Assembly: GCA_007570785.1 (NCBI GenBank) | Contig: ML664173.1 | Location: 13,239,933-13,303,932, forward strand | DNA from: Antilocapra americana | Lineage: Eukaryota > Chordata > Mammalia > Artiodactyla > Antilocapridae | Reading direction: 5' to 3' | DNA length: 64,000 nucleotides | Part shown: positions 10,401 through 25,400 of the stretch, one piece after another | How positions within the stretch are numbered: position 1 is the first letter of the stretch | Layout of the letters: every line of letters starts with the position of its first letter | The notes under the pieces: model-generated | The model's database searches: none | Seen by the model: the letters and a program-made list of their open reading frames with translations, nothing else | Told to the model about the DNA's origin: nothing | Position numbers and translations under genes: made by a program

Positions 10401-13400
10401 AAGCAACTAATCCAGGTTAGTGTATGGCATAGAGAGCGACTGAACTCAGAGTTCTTACCATCACATTACCTGACCCACCAGACTGGATTAGATTCTTCTG
10501 ACATACGCTATCGAAACACTCTGTACTTTTTCTGATCACTTAGTATAATTGGTGATTACGGATTTGTGTGATTTTGATCTCTCTACAGCATGCATCTGTC
10601 TTTCTCAGTTCATCGTCTCCTTTCCTACCCAGCACAGTGCCAGCACCTCAGCAACCAATAAATATTTTTTTAAATACATAAGCTCTGCTGCTTATTCAAA
10701 TATTCTTACTAGCCAAGAATCACAAAGGAACCCTAACTTTTCCATTGGCTATATTATTTACATACTGGAATCCTTTTGTGGTACTTTGGTATATCTCTGT
10801 AATAACCTTTATCATACTTAAAAGTTAAGAATGGTTAAAACCTCTTAAGTTTTAAATTACATTGAAAACTAGATACCCTTGGGAAAACACACTTAAATAT
10901 GCATCTTGTGTTTCTTTTTTTATCCACCGCTTTGTAACTTTCAGTGGTAATACTTATTTTTTTGTATTGATGCTAAAATAGTTGAACGTAGGAAGCATAA
11001 GGGTAAAATAGTTAAAAATAAGGAGTATAAGAATAGTAAAATGCTCAGTTCAGCAGCACATGTACTAAAATTGGAACAGAGAAGATTAGCATGGCCTCTG
11101 CACAAGGATGACACGCATGAAGTGAATATGAAATTCGTGAAGCGTTCCTTTTTTTTTTTTAAGGGATATTAAAGACAGTAAGAAAATTGTATTCTAGAGA
11201 GTTGACCCCTCAGTAATTGAGAAAATTTACTTGTTACAAGAAAAGAAATGTGGAGGCATAAAAACTAGTGGTCTATTATGTGAGATATCTGTTAATTCTG
11301 GGCACTGGTTGCCTGCATCCTGGTCAGATATTTTTACTGTATGTCTCTTGAGTACTTATTTCTTTTCCAGGCATAATAAAGCAACAAATATTTAACCTTG
11401 CCATAAATCATTAGAAAGTTTGCTCTTTTGCTCAAAGGAAGAAATATTATAGGAAAATAGTGTTTGATGGCCAAATTATAATGATAAAATGTAAGAGTTT
11501 TTAAAATTCTTACTTTTTTTGTCTTTGTTTCTAGCTTTTTACCTGCACCTACTCAGCTGTCTCAGGACCAGCTTGAGGCTGAAGAAAAGGCACGATCCCA
11601 GAGATCACGACAGACCTCACTGGTCTCCTCCCGAAGAGAGCCTCCCCCATATGGTTACCGGAAAGGCTGGATACCTCGGTTATTAGAGGTGAACAATTTT
11701 GCTGAAATTTATTATAGCACCTTTGTAAAGTAAATGTGAACCCTAGAACTGTTGCATATGAGTTCCAGAATGATAGAGATTCTGGTTGTGAGCTCTCAAC
11801 ACATGTACTTCCCTCAGAAGATTGAGCTTTTTGTTCTTGCTTATTCTCACTGCTTTGATCACTAGAGAAGTATACCAATGTATGTCTCTTATCTCAAACT
11901 GTTACTCATGTACAGAAGCAGTTAACATACCCTTTATAAACTAGGGCTTATACTGTATGGAAAATAATGCGGAAGTAAGAGAGAAAAAAGAAAGAATGGT
12001 TTCATGTTCAGATACTTTTCCCTCCCGCTTCCCTACGTGCACAATGCCACACCACCCTGAAGAAACATCTCTCCTCCAGGGAAAACTCTGGCAGCATTTG
12101 CTTTTCTGATTTCTTTCTTGTTAGGTGTAGTGGATAGAACACTAACAAGAAGATTTTTTTAATTGATTTTTTTCCCTTATAGCTGTGTTCGTTACTATTT
12201 GTGTGACCCTGGACAGATCCTAAGCTCTCTTCCTCTGTTTTCTTATCTTCAATAGGAGAATGTACAGCTTAGATCAATTTGGGGGAAGGTATAAGAGACA
12301 GAATTTGATGGTTAATTCAGAGGCAGTGAGGGAGGAGGAGGAATCTGAAATGATCTTTTTATGTCTCTAGCTGGATCACAAAGAACAAACTTTGTTAGCA
12401 GCACTTATTCTCCTCACTACTTAGGATCTTGTACATCAGTTCAGTGCATATTCCTTTCCCTAATTCCAGGGGCAGACTGCCCATGCGTGACCACCTTTTT
12501 TACTAGGGAGGAATGCAGACACTTGAGGCTTGCTTCCCCAAGGCCTCTTGCTGTTTCTTCTCCATCTTCCTGTTTTCATTCTGACTCCTGCAAATTTTCT
12601 TCCTCCACTTCCCAAGGGATATACTTGCCCTATTAAAAATCTCTGTGCCTATTCATTTGTACCCAGTTATTATAATTTTATCACTTCATTTTGTTCTATC
12701 TTTACATGGTTATAATTTTGCTTCACCAATAGGAAGGATCAAGTCCTTTTTTTCATATGCTTCCACGTGGTGATCGTGGAACTAATTATTCATTAGATTG
12801 AAATATGTTGCTCAGCACCTATAAAAAAGCAACTGTATTCTCAGCCTCTCTCCTTTGTCATTATCCCTGCCTGCCGCATTCTTTGTACACCCTAGATGAG
12901 GAACACCCAACTAAATCATGTCTTCTCCTAACATAGTCCCTGGTGGGTTTTTTTGTTTGGTTGGTTTTTGCTCAACTATACTCTGAACTTTATTTAAAAT
13001 TCTAGTGTCTGAAGTACAGCCTTCTGACACCTCTGAAGGTATTTTTGTTGTTGTTGCTTTTATTTTCACTGATAATGTAATTTGTGAGAAGCAGAGCAAA
13101 ATAAATGATTATCCAGGAGGCCGTAATGCTGTCTTATCTGGAGCAAAAAGGCAGTACTTGCCATTATCTAATAGAAGACTTGAGTGTCTCTTTTAAGGAA
13201 TTATACATATTCTGTGTTTGGCCTCTCAGTAGATTAGAATGAGGATGGCAGGCATCATCTACATACAACAGAAATCGCATCCTTACTTGCATTTCAGCAT
13301 CAGGACATTTAGTACTATTAGTTTTTAAAAGCTTACATGACTATCATAGGATTCTCATATCCTGGTGAAGCCAACCAGTTTATTTGAAAATCATACCAAA

Positions 13401-16400
13401 ATGGGCAGCTAATGGAAATACTGTGAATGCTTCTTGAGAAGAGTGAATATTCTGTGGAAGAAAGCATTTTGTTCTAGTTTTTAAAGTAAAAGCTGTGATT
13501 TTCTGGCATGCTTAATGACCGCATTAATACCACATCTACAGTCCTGAAGTGCTTGTTATAGTTGAAGAACTCTAGCAAATCTGAGCATATGTCAGATTGA
13601 TGGCCTGGGTACAGGTAGGACCATTCTGGGGAATGTTTTAACTATTTTCTGCCTAATTTACAAGAAAACATCTTCAGCTCTATTATTTGTTTTAAAAGAT
13701 GTCAAACCTTTCTTTAGCAAGTAAGCATACTGTATCTAGAAAATCATGTATCTAGGATCTAATGGAGTATTTCTTGAAGGAGGAGGATATGCAAAAGTGG
13801 CTATTTTCATAAATTTTTTTCATCAAATCTCCTCTAAATGATTAATGTTAATATATTTTTCCTCTGATTTCTTGCCCTCTCATGAGCTAAGATGCTTTAG
13901 TTTAGTAGAAAATGTAAAGACTTTTGGAGTCAAAAGATGTGGGTTCCAGTCCTCATAGCTGTCCATGAAATCTTGGAAAAATCGCTTCTAACTTTTCTAA
14001 ACTTATTTTTTCCATATGAAAATATGAGGTGTTGAAGAACTATAAGAATTAAATGAGAATATATGTGTGAATTATATTTTCTAAGTTTTAATAAGGTACT
14101 AAGCAAATATTGATTTAATAAAACTTTAAATTTAATGTTCATATATCAACTTGAATGATAGACTTTTTTGTAATTTTAAACTTCATTGACAGACTTAGCT
14201 TGTCTCCTTTAGAAGTCTTAATTCTGTCTTCTGAATAATAATATATAATCATCATTAGAAATGTGATACACTCATTTCTGAATGCTTCCTATTTGCTTCT
14301 CATGGAGCACTGAATAAATAGTATCAAATAGTATCATGTTCTTAAAATCTGAAGAAGAAATATAATTCTTTACTTTTTCTTTTTTTAGCTATGCCGCACA
14401 GCTTGTAGGATCTCAGTTCTCTGACCAGGGACTGAACCCAGGCTATGGTGGTGAAAGCCTGGAATCCTAACCACTATGCCACCAGGGAACTCCCCAATTC
14501 TTTACATTTCTGTTCTAACTATAGCTTAACCTGTCTTTCACTAAGAAAATTATTTATGCTAAAATGAAAAATCTTTTCCTTATACTAAACATTTTGCTTA
14601 ATTTCTTCCTGCCATGTACTTAAAATCCAGATCCTTGCCATGATAGAAGCTGTTTCATGATCTAATGTTTGTTGTCTACCCATACAGACTTAATTGCTTA
14701 TGTGTCTATACCTCTGCCCTCAATAAACTACAGCCCCACTGGACCTGGTTTCCTAAAACATGCTGAGCTCAGTCTTGCAGCAGGGCCTTCACACTTGCTG
14801 TTTAATCTGCCTAGAAAATGCTTCCTTCAGATCTTCCCATGACTTATTTCTTATCATTCAGGCTTTACCTCACACTACCTCTTCACAAAGGTTATCCCAA
14901 CCACACTATCAAAAACAGCCTGTCTTCCCAGCCCCTTTATTGCTTTCAAGGCATTTATCACAAGCCAAAAATTATGCCTTTATATCTTTGCCCACTAAAA
15001 TGTACACTCCATAAGATCAGAAACCGCTGCTTTGTTTACTGCCCTTTTTCTAGCATCTAGCATAATAAGGGCTCAGTAGTTACTTGCTGAAAGAGTAACT
15101 ATATCTTAAATCTCAAATTACTATTATTGAACATTCTTTTTATTTCTCCTTATTTATATAGGATTTTGGAGATGGAGGGGCTTTTCCAGAGATCCACGTG
15201 GCCCAGTATCCCCTGGATATGGGACGAAAGAAAAAAATGTCAAATGCATTGGCCATTCAGGTGGATGCTGAAGGAAAAATTAAGTATGATGCGATTGCTC
15301 GACAAGGACAATCAAAAGACAAGGTAACCATCTCAGTGATTTTTTTTTCCCCTATTGATAAATATTTTGTGAGAAGTTTTTTTTTTTAATTGTGTGAAAA
15401 TGATAAATCTTTGGCCATTTAGTTTATGTTAAAAGTAACAATGAAGTATACTTAGGCTAACTGAAGATGACTTCATAACAGTATGAACAATATAATATGA
15501 CTTCAAAATAGCAATGACTTTTTCCTTAGAAATTCCTCAAATTGATGATAAGTTTATATATATTAATACTTAGGGATTCCATGTATTTGTTTTCCATTTT
15601 AAAAACAATTTGTGTTTCCCTTCCAGTTTCATTGAGATATAATTGACATATATCATCATATATAAAAAACAATTCTTTTATAGTACTAGATTTTTTAAGT
15701 GCTAGTAAATTTTAAAAAATCTACAATTCTGGCATCCTAAAAAAATCGAAATTTAGTTTTGTCTATAGTCTTTTCTATTTCTCTTCCAAAATACATACAT
15801 ACTTAATTATATTAATGATTCATTTGAATAGAATAAATCACATAAACTTTCTCCCTTGATAAAGTACAAAACTGGCACTTGCTAGTTTTAGGATGGCCCT
15901 GCTTACAAAGTAATCCAAAGACCAAAAATAAAATTTATTTAAAATAATCTCATCATAGAGCAGCCACACCCAGAGCCAAGGAACTGTTTTTAAGACCTAG
16001 TTTTTTCCTTATAAATAAATACTCTATATAGAGATAAAAGATCGCTGTAGAATTGAATGTATTGGGGACAGTACCTGAGAACCATAATGCCAGTGTGTTC
16101 TCTAAAAAGCCTTTGCCTAACATTCATTCTGTTCTGTTGTATTTCCCTCAGACTCTCAATCTGTTAGTTACCGTGATTTATCTTACTTCCTTAACATTTC
16201 TCAGGTATGGTTCCTTCTCTGCTACTTAGTTCAGACCCTTATCTTTTCTTGCTTAATTTAATGCAGCAAAATCTGAACCCCTCTCCTTGGCATTTGTCTT
16301 ACCTGCATGAAAAAACGGCAGTTCATGTTTTTCTGTTTCTCGCTCTCTCCCCACCACAAACACAGCATAAGCATGCACACTTAAAATCTTTCCCTAATCT

Positions 16401-19400
16401 TTAGGGTGAGACCCAACCAAGCACCTAATGACACGCTTGACCTCTTGCTTACCTTTCTAGCCTAGCATCAATTTTCACAACCAGAATATTGAAATCCAAA
16501 AATTGAAAGTCCAGTTTTAGCCATCCTGTTTATTTTCAGTACAAAATTATCAGCATTACAGGTTGTTGTTACAGAAGAAGAAACTTTCAGGCATTCCTCG
16601 TAATATGTCTGCTATAAGGAACTTTTTGCAGTTCCCCTGTTATGACACATTTTTACCTTGGGAACTTCCCCTGTCCGCCCTCTCATGCTAGGGAAAGTCC
16701 TCTCCCAGTTTTTTTTATGACTAAATTCTCTTGCTTTCAACTCACTCTTCTCTGTTCCATCATAATGTCCCTGATCCTCCCTGGCTGGATTGGGTGTCCT
16801 TTCTCTTTGTTCCCTATGTTTAGTAGCAGTCATCACCTTTTGTTGTTAATCATCCATTCACTAATAACAGTCTATGACGTTTAATTATTAGCTCCTTGAG
16901 TACAGAGATTATGTCTTTATTTTCCTCTTTGATGCCTAACTTAGTGCCTGACGTCGTGACATACATATTTTGGAATAAATGTTTGTTGGAAGAATTATAG
17001 CTGTATATATTGAATAACGGAAAACCACTTTTGCCTGGTGGCTTAGATGGTAAAGAATCTGACTGCAATGCAGGAGACCCGGGTTCAAGCCCTGGGTCGG
17101 GAAGATCCCCTGGAAAAGGAAATGGCAATCCACTCCAGTATTCTTGCCTGGAGAATTCCATGGACAGAGAAGCATGGCAGGCTACAGCCCCTGGGGTCGC
17201 AAAGAGTCAGACACAACTGAGTGTCTAACACACTAATACTTTTTCTGAAGCCAATAAGGAAACATAGTCCATTCCGACAAAATGAAAAATAGGCCCCTAT
17301 ATATGCAAAGCACATCCTGGAAATGTATCTTGTGCCAAAAGGGCTTTATTTGCCTTTGTTTTGGTGCATTGCTCTTTCTTTGGAATGGTGACTATCCTTT
17401 ACTGATATGTGCACCTTTCCTCTTATTAGGAAAAAGCAACATTTTAGGACAATAATTTGGCATCGACAGGTTGTGTAATTTTGAATGAATTATACTTTTA
17501 GCCTATTTAAAATGTATATTGGTGATTCTTTTGTATTGAAAGTAGAGTAGAAATGTTAAAACTGAACTGTTTATTTTTAGATTTCAGTATTCTGGCCAAA
17601 TAAGGTCTCCAAAGTATTTTTCCTTATACTTATGTATAAATATTCCTTAAACTTATGTTAAAGCCTTGACATGTCTGTCTATAGTGCACCCACTGGAAGT
17701 GAGCCCTAGACTAGTAGTTGATAGGATACCACTCTCAGGTTCATACTAACCCTAACTCGAACGGGGGAAGTGGGTGGTATGTAGGAAATCTCTCTACATC
17801 TTTTTTTTTTTTTAATTGTTTTTGCCATACATTGTCATGATATCACCATGGGTTTACATATGCTTCCCCTCCGGAACCCCCCTCCCTCCTCCCTCCCCAC
17901 CGGGAAATCTCGCTGCACCAGCCCCGAGCATCAATCCTGGGCTGGCGATTGATTAGACACATGACAATTAACATGCTTCTCTCTACATCTTCTTAATTTT
18001 GCTGTGAACTTAAAACTGCTCTGAAAACTGCTTTTAAATAATGATAATAAATAACCACAATGAAGATTAAAAAAAAGAAGACTGGGACATTCACTAAATT
18101 GAGTAGAAAGATACTGAATGGAGTGACTACTTGGATGGGGGCTATATGATGGATTTATTTCCTTGCTAGACTTTATACCCCTGGAATATACATTTGAATT
18201 CCTTATACACTTTTAATATGTGCTTTATTTTTTTTTAAGTTGATGGATTAATGTATAAAGTTTTTGAATGGATTTAATAATTCAGCATTAACTATGCATT
18301 GGTATTTGGAGGAGGGGGACACTTCTTGACTGTTTGGGACTGTCTTGAGTGTTGGATCATGTCTGGCATCACTGGCACTATCTATGAAATGCCAGCAGTG
18401 CCTTACCTGCATCCCCGCCACTGTTCTAACCAGGAAGCTTCACATGTTTTCAAAGACCTCGGGAGGGGAGCTGGAGCTGTTAGCTCCTGTGTGAAGACCA
18501 CTGATATTCTTGCGGTAATAGAAACTGGCTACTAACTGTACAAGAAAACATTTTTTAAAAATTCGTTATTCGGGATGCTGGTATGCAGGGTCCTTGACCT
18601 AGGATGAAAAGGTTTATTGGATTATTGAATTTGTACTTTATTGAAGTGATTTCTGATTTGTATCAGAGGGATCTGGTATTCTTCAGAAACCAAGGACTTT
18701 TCACTGAAATATTAATAGTGAAAGAGCAAGAAGGAAAATGCTTGGAACTTCCGCATCGGTTCAATGTTTAAGACTCTGTGAAGTTCCACTGTGGGGAGTG
18801 AGGTTCCACCCCTTTTCAGGGAACTAAGATTCCCATGTGCCATGTGATGTAGCCAGAAAAAAGAATGGAAAATGTTAGCTCTGGGTATAAGAGGTGAACA
18901 AGGCAAGGTTCCAAGGGATCATATATACATATACATAAATGTAAACAAATGTAAATACCGTGTATAAGACTGAATGGTAATACAAAATTGGGAAAGAGAA
19001 AAAAATTTAATGTCAATAGAACTAAATCCTTTTTTTGTCCAATGGTGACTTCAGTGGTAAATCTTAAAAAGTGTTTACATTTTTCCATCTGAAATAGTTA
19101 TATAGGAAATGTTACATATATGATATTACCTAGAAAAATGGCCACAACCCTCCCCACCTGAAAAAATCCCTCCAAACTTTAACCCTATGATAAATTTTAT
19201 GTTGTTACCTTGTTCATAATATATCACAAACTAGTGTTTTCATATAACTAAAAGATAGTGTTTTCTTTCTATCTCTGAAACGGTAGATATGTTGACAGGC
19301 TTATCCTTTTAGTCAATCCAGTCCTTTGCCAGTTTTCAGTCATAAAAAAATTCTGTTTCACAGATGAGTTACTACTTTATCTTGTTCACAGAGCTCATTT

Positions 19401-22400
19401 GTGCTCCTGATACCTTCGAAAGTATATTGTATTTTTCATATAATCCTCCCCAGTCCCTTTGTCTCCTGAGATACGAGTTTCTTCAGCACATTTGGATCTC
19501 AGGCAATAAAAATTTGGAGTTTTATAGTTAATTACCTTGGAGGAATCTCACTCTTCAGATGTCCTTCACTCAGCTTTGTGAGATGCTAGAATCTTATTGA
19601 TGCTCATTTAAAGGGTTATTAACTTTGGAATACCCAAATAAGAAGCAGCAAATGGCTCTTGTATGCTAAATTAGTATTGAGACTTTATGTTGAGCATGTA
19701 TGACTGTGAGGGAGCCGTTTACTTAAAATCCTTTCCTGTAATGATTGCTGTATAAAAATAGTTAACTCTTCATAGTTTTGGTATTTTCCAGAAATTGTTA
19801 TATAACTTTTAATTCTTAAGGTATAGATTTTTCCATCCTGAAAAGGGTTCGATTTTCAGCTCGGTTACTGGCTGTGTGATCTTAATGCACTGAGCCCTGC
19901 TCTTCTCACTAGAGTGAGCTTCAGAGCCCCTTCCAAAATGAGCACTCTGAGAGGATGGTGACACCGCTGCTACCGCCAAGTAGCGTCAGTCGTGTCTGAC
20001 TGTGCGACCCCATAGACGGCAGCCCCCAGGCTCCTCCATCCACGGGGTTCTCTAGGCAAGAACGCTGGAGTGGGGTGCCATTTCCTTCTCCAACGGTGAC
20101 ACTAGTAGCTCCCATATCAATAAAGGTGTTTTGTGGTAAAGTATCTGTACTTCCTACCTGCTCCCTTTTCTCATTCCGGAGAAAAACAAGCTAGAGATTT
20201 TGGCCTATAGCCATGATGCAGTTTTTCCAGGAAATCAGAAGCTTATATAACACATTCTGCAATCCCAACATATACATACACCTTTAACATAGAATAGAGT
20301 ATCTGTAAAAGTTATACATTCATTCATTTTTATAAAAACTATTGACTGAAAGCCTCCTGTGGACCAGGCATTGTTATAAACACTGGAGATACTTTAATGA
20401 ATAAGAGATTCCTCATCAGTGATATAGGTATAATTGTTGTGCACACCTCATAGGGTTGATACAAAAAGTTAAATTCATTTATATATATATATAACAAAAG
20501 AACAGTGGCAAAAATATGAGCTTAATAAATGTTGGCTGTTTTGTTATTACTTTAATGGTGAAGACAAAGATTTAAAATAGATAATTTCGTACTTTGAGCA
20601 GTGCTTTGAAGAAAGCAAACAGAGTTCTGTGACACCAAATGATTGGATTGGGACGAATTGCTCCTGTAGCAAGGGTAGTCATAGGAGGCCTCACCCTTAT
20701 ATGCGTGACCTTTGAATTAAGACTCAGGTTGAGAATCCAGTCTAAGAACTGGGAGCAATAGACTATAAAGGCTCAGAATTGGGGGAAAGCAAGTTGTTAA
20801 GTTGTCCTTTTTCTGTATGTGTTTTAAAGAATGCCTGACTCAAGCATCAAAATCTAGAATGCTGATTATTTGTTAAATTTCCAGTACCTCTATTTTTCTA
20901 TAGAATCTGCCATGTAGGTTATTATGGAAGTATTCAAGAAGTATACATGAGTATGAAAGTCAGTAATATTCTATTTGGCAGAGGCCTACCGATCAGAAAA
21001 CAGCCCTAAATGAGTGTGAAATAAGTTGTGTGTATAGATTTTTTTTTTTCATGGGAGAATGTGTTCTGGGTTTTTTAACCATGGCATATGTTCATTTTCT
21101 TATCTATGAATATAGATGATGTGATAAAAGACAAACATTATAAGTAGGGCCAGGTCAATGATATTTTTTAGGCCCACTGAATTTGGAAATTATTCACTAA
21201 CCTGATTTAAATTTTAATGAGCTTGTAAACCAAGATAATAGTGCTTTAGGCAATTTATATCATCATTAATTTCAAGTCCTAGTGAGCCTCAAAAATAGGG
21301 ATCACTGATGCATAAGATTTTGTTGGCACAATTTATTTGGATACTGACTTGATTAGAAGATCTGAAATAATTTAAATGCATGAGGTCAGAGGAAAATTAT
21401 TAACTTTTATAGCCAGGGCAGCAATTTGTGTACATATTTTAAGCTTTCTTGGTTTTAAACTCTAAAAGACAAAATCTGTGTCCTAAATTTATAAGTGTGC
21501 TGAGAGGACATTGTGACTTCTGAAATGACTTAATGAGGTTGCTTCTCTTCATTCCTTGCTTTTCTTAAGCCTGCTTGTGTTTGAACATTTTAGGTCATTT
21601 ATAGCAAGTACACTGACCTGGTTCCCAAGGAAGTCATGAATGCAGATGACCCAGACCTGCAAAGACCTGATGAAGAAGCCATTAAAGAGGTAACTGGGAA
21701 TTGATACATGTAATTATTTTAGATGAGTTTTTACATCTTCATTAACTTTCAAAGCACTCATTGTGGCATTTCTTATTTCAGATAACAGAAAAGACAAGGG
21801 TAGCCTTAGAAAAATCTGTGTCACAGAAGGTTGCTGCAGCCATGCCAGTCCGAGCAGCTGATAAACTGGCTCCCGCTCAGTACATCCGGTATGAACCAGG
21901 CCTGGAGGTTTCAGCTGCATGGTGGAAGTGGCTGGGGTTGGGGGTCCTGGTATTCTTTCACTATCCTTAGTTACAATTGTAAATGCAGTTTTTTTGAGTA
22001 ATTACTTGAAGTCTGTTGATTCTTAGTGCAAATGGTAAGCAGAATTTTTTAAGATAACCACTTACATTAGCTGTTAAGCTATTTTAAAACATTTTCTTTT
22101 ACTTTCAGAAATTAAAAGTTACACAGAGTATATGATGTAAACCACAGTGATTATGGTTTTCCATTTTAAAATTATATGTGTATAATATCTATCTAATAAC
22201 ATTAATATATTGGAAATATTGTATAATGCAACACTATTATAATTATTTGATAATATGCTACAAATATTAATAATGTATTAATATCATTTATATAATAATA
22301 GCCATCCTTATAATAATTCTAAATTTTGAGGAGTTTCACTCAACTAAATCTTTATGTGGAAAGATGATTCACATACAGATATTAAGGAAAAATTCAAAGC

Positions 22401-25400
22401 TGGTAGGGCTGCTGCCATTATTCTTTCTGTTTTATAACCTATGATTATTCAGAAACTACTAATTTTAAGTTGCTTGCTGAGGATATTATTTTTTCCTCAA
22501 ATGCAGACTTATAGAATAGGTGCTAGTTTCTCGACCTCTTAATGAAATTGAACATGGTGCTTAGCATGGTTCAAAATGGACTGTCATGGATTATTTGCAA
22601 ACTAATACAACTCTAGTTTACATTCTGCTTGTAACTCTTGAGTTGCTGTTAGTTCTCTTACCTCTGTTACTACAATCTGCTCTGCCTAAATGTTACTGCG
22701 ATTTTCTATTACTGCTTTGTGAGAGAAACTGACAATGTAGTCCAGCTTAGGATTGTAATAGAAGTAAAATACCTGTTGAAAACTTCAATTAGTTATACCT
22801 TTAGTTTCATCTACATTCCTTAGATACACACCATCTCAACAAGGAGTGGCTTTCAACTCTGGCGCTAAACAAAGAGTTATTCGCATGGTAGAAATGCAGA
22901 AAGATCCAATGGAGCCTCCAAGGTTCAAGTAAGTAGGTGGTTTCATGAGAAGGCACCACTATTCCTAAAACAAAAAAAAAGATATCAAAGGAGGGAAATG
23001 TCCATCAGCATATAAATGGATAAACAAAATGTGGGGCATGTATACATGGAGTGCTTCCCTGGTGGCTCAGCTGGTAAAGAATCCATCTGCTACCCACTCC
23101 AGTATTCTGGCCTGGAGAAGTCCGTGGACTGTATAGTCCATGGGGTCATACAGAGTCGGACACAACTGAGCAACTTTCACTTTCATACATGGAATACTGT
23201 TGAGCCATAAAAAGAACCAAACTTTAATACGTACAGTGACATGGGTGAATCTCAATTATGCTGAGAAGCTAGACAAAAACAAGTACATGCTGTATGATTC
23301 CTTTTACATAAAACTCTAGAAAATGCAGTCTAATCTGTAATGACAGGAAGTAGGTCAGTGGTTGCCTGTGAGGAGGGAGGGAGTATAGGTAGGAGACAAG
23401 AGGAGAAAGAGGCATAGGTAAAGGGGCGTGCAGAAACTTGGAGGTGATGGGTATGTTCAGTATTTTAATTGTGATGATGATCTCACACAAGTAAATTTTG
23501 TTTACTTGTGTCAAAAGTTAATCGGATTGTACATTTTATATATAGTTAGTTGTACGTTAGTTGTGCCTCAGTAAAGCTGTTTTTTAAGAAGGCAAAATAT
23601 TATTCGATGAAATGATGATAATACAGTGGAGGTGAAATGGGTAGTGGTGATGATGACAGGGTTGGCTGCATTTTAATAACTGTTGAAACTGAGTGGTTGT
23701 GGTAAGAAAAACTTTTGAGGAAAACAGCTTTTTCCCCCCTCCGAGTTGCTGCCTAGGCATTTTGCAGTATAATGACCCTACTCCCATGTAGAAACTGGAC
23801 ATTTAAATTAGGATTTGCATTTAAGATGCCAGTCATAAGTTCCCACTTTCGCCTTTCCCGGGGAACATTTTAAAATATAGTTGGCTCTTCATGTCCACAG
23901 GTTCTGCATCTGCAAATTAAACCAACTGCAGATTGAAAATAGTCGGGAGGGTTTTTTTCCCTGGGAGTCCAGTGGTTAGGACTCTGTGCTTCTACTGCAG
24001 GGGACAAGAGTTCAATCCCTGCTTGGAAACTAAGATCCTACATGCCATGTAGCATAGCAAAAAGGAAAAAAAATTTCACAAAGTTCTCAAAAACGAAACT
24101 TAAATATCATGCCTACCACAACTATTTATACAACATTTACCTTGTATTAGATGTAATCTAGAAATGATTTAAAGTATAAGAAAGAATGTGTGTGGTTTAT
24201 GTGGAAATACTACTCCATTTTGTTAAAGGGACTTAATCATTCATGGGTTTTGGTATCCTTGATGTCCAGGAACCAATCCTTGGATTCTAGGGGATGACTA
24301 TAACTACTTAAGAATTAAGTCCCAGGAAAAGTTAGACTCCTCTGTCCCAGCCACCTAGGTGTTACTGCCCTGCTGTCTCCTCACTTGTGGCCTAGGACAG
24401 GGGATTGTTCTTCCTCTAGTTCTTTGCTCTCTCCTCACTCACTTCTGGGGTCTTTAAGTAATAATATATCTTGTGACTGTGCTTCATCACGTGGATGTAT
24501 TAAAACTGCACCTTAAATTGAAATGACCCAGTTGGGTTTCAGTTCTCCAGAGTGGGAGCTTGGATGCTGAAAGGACTATCTGAGGACCTTGTGTGGGTGG
24601 CTAGTGCCCCTTTTTCAGCAGGTCTTAATCTGCACATTCTTGATTGAATACACCCTCTTTAGCTTCTCAACACATTGCTATATAATAGATGGACATTCAT
24701 TGTACACTCTTATTTTTGTGTCTGTTTGAAGCTTCATGTAGTAAAAAATGAGGAGGGAAGACTTGACTTACTAAAGAGGGAAAATGTATGTCATTCTGTG
24801 GTTGTGCTTTGGTTTATCCTTCAGGATTAATAAGAAAATTCCTCGAGGGCCACCTTCTCCCCCTGCACCCGTCATGCATTCTCCTAGCCGAAAGGTAATC
24901 TTTGCTCTAGTTTAAAATCTCTTTTTGTACTCATGATTACTAATTTATAAATAACCCCCTATAGAATAAATTCTAGATGTCTATGTTATTACTTTTCACC
25001 AAACATATTGTTACTTTAACTTGTTTTTCAAGGTCAAATAGGGACCCACTCAACTCTGTAACACGTGGTTCCATAGTATGAGAATGTATGTAAAATGTTA
25101 GCTGTTAGCTTTATGATTAATAACCTAACCTCTGCCTTTAATGGAATGAAAAGGGTCTGCTGTTTGAAAGATGTTATTATAGTTGTAGGAAGTAAGTTCC
25201 TCGGATCATTAGGTCTGTAATTGATAGTCCAAGTGACTTTTTTTTTAGGTATATTTTTATTACCCAGCTAAAAGAAAAAGTTTTCATCTAGAAGTATTCA
25301 CATCAGTTTAAATATGTAAAAATACTAACCAGCATTTGCAGCTGCCAAAAATAGATTATATTCCATGTTTTATATTAAAGTTATTACTAGAAACCATGAT

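Larger units (their letters stand above)
7492..11534 (+). other. SNW1: SNW1 intron 1: content
   Basis: The 5' 550 bases belong to the CpG island. About 8040-8980 shows nothing I can name. A MER20 follows at 8985, weak L2-like blocks at about 9560-10210, a MIR at 10285-10470 and a U6 pseudogene at 11042. No extra exon is evident. Confidence 0.6.
11689..15161 (+). other. SNW1: SNW1 intron 2: content
   Basis: 11689-14370 is AT-rich sequence in which I see no gene and no securely named repeat, apart from a weak MIR-like stretch near 13905-14110. A CHR SINE (14374-14495) and an L2 block (14600-15070) follow. Confidence 0.55.
15324..21593 (+). other. SNW1: SNW1 intron 3: content
   Basis: A 6.3-kb intron with several repeats: a short L1 fragment near 15620-15700, L2 at 16060-17000, Bov-tA at 17030 and 19965, a young L1-like insert at 17803, MER20-like sequence near 18290 and a MIR/L2 piece near 20320. 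The remaining AT-rich sequence (18420-19950, 20550-21593) shows nothing I can name. Confidence 0.6.

Noticed and set aside
11042..11148. Functional U6 snRNA gene
   Set aside because: Five bases are missing and about thirteen are added, and no U6 promoter elements are visible upstream.
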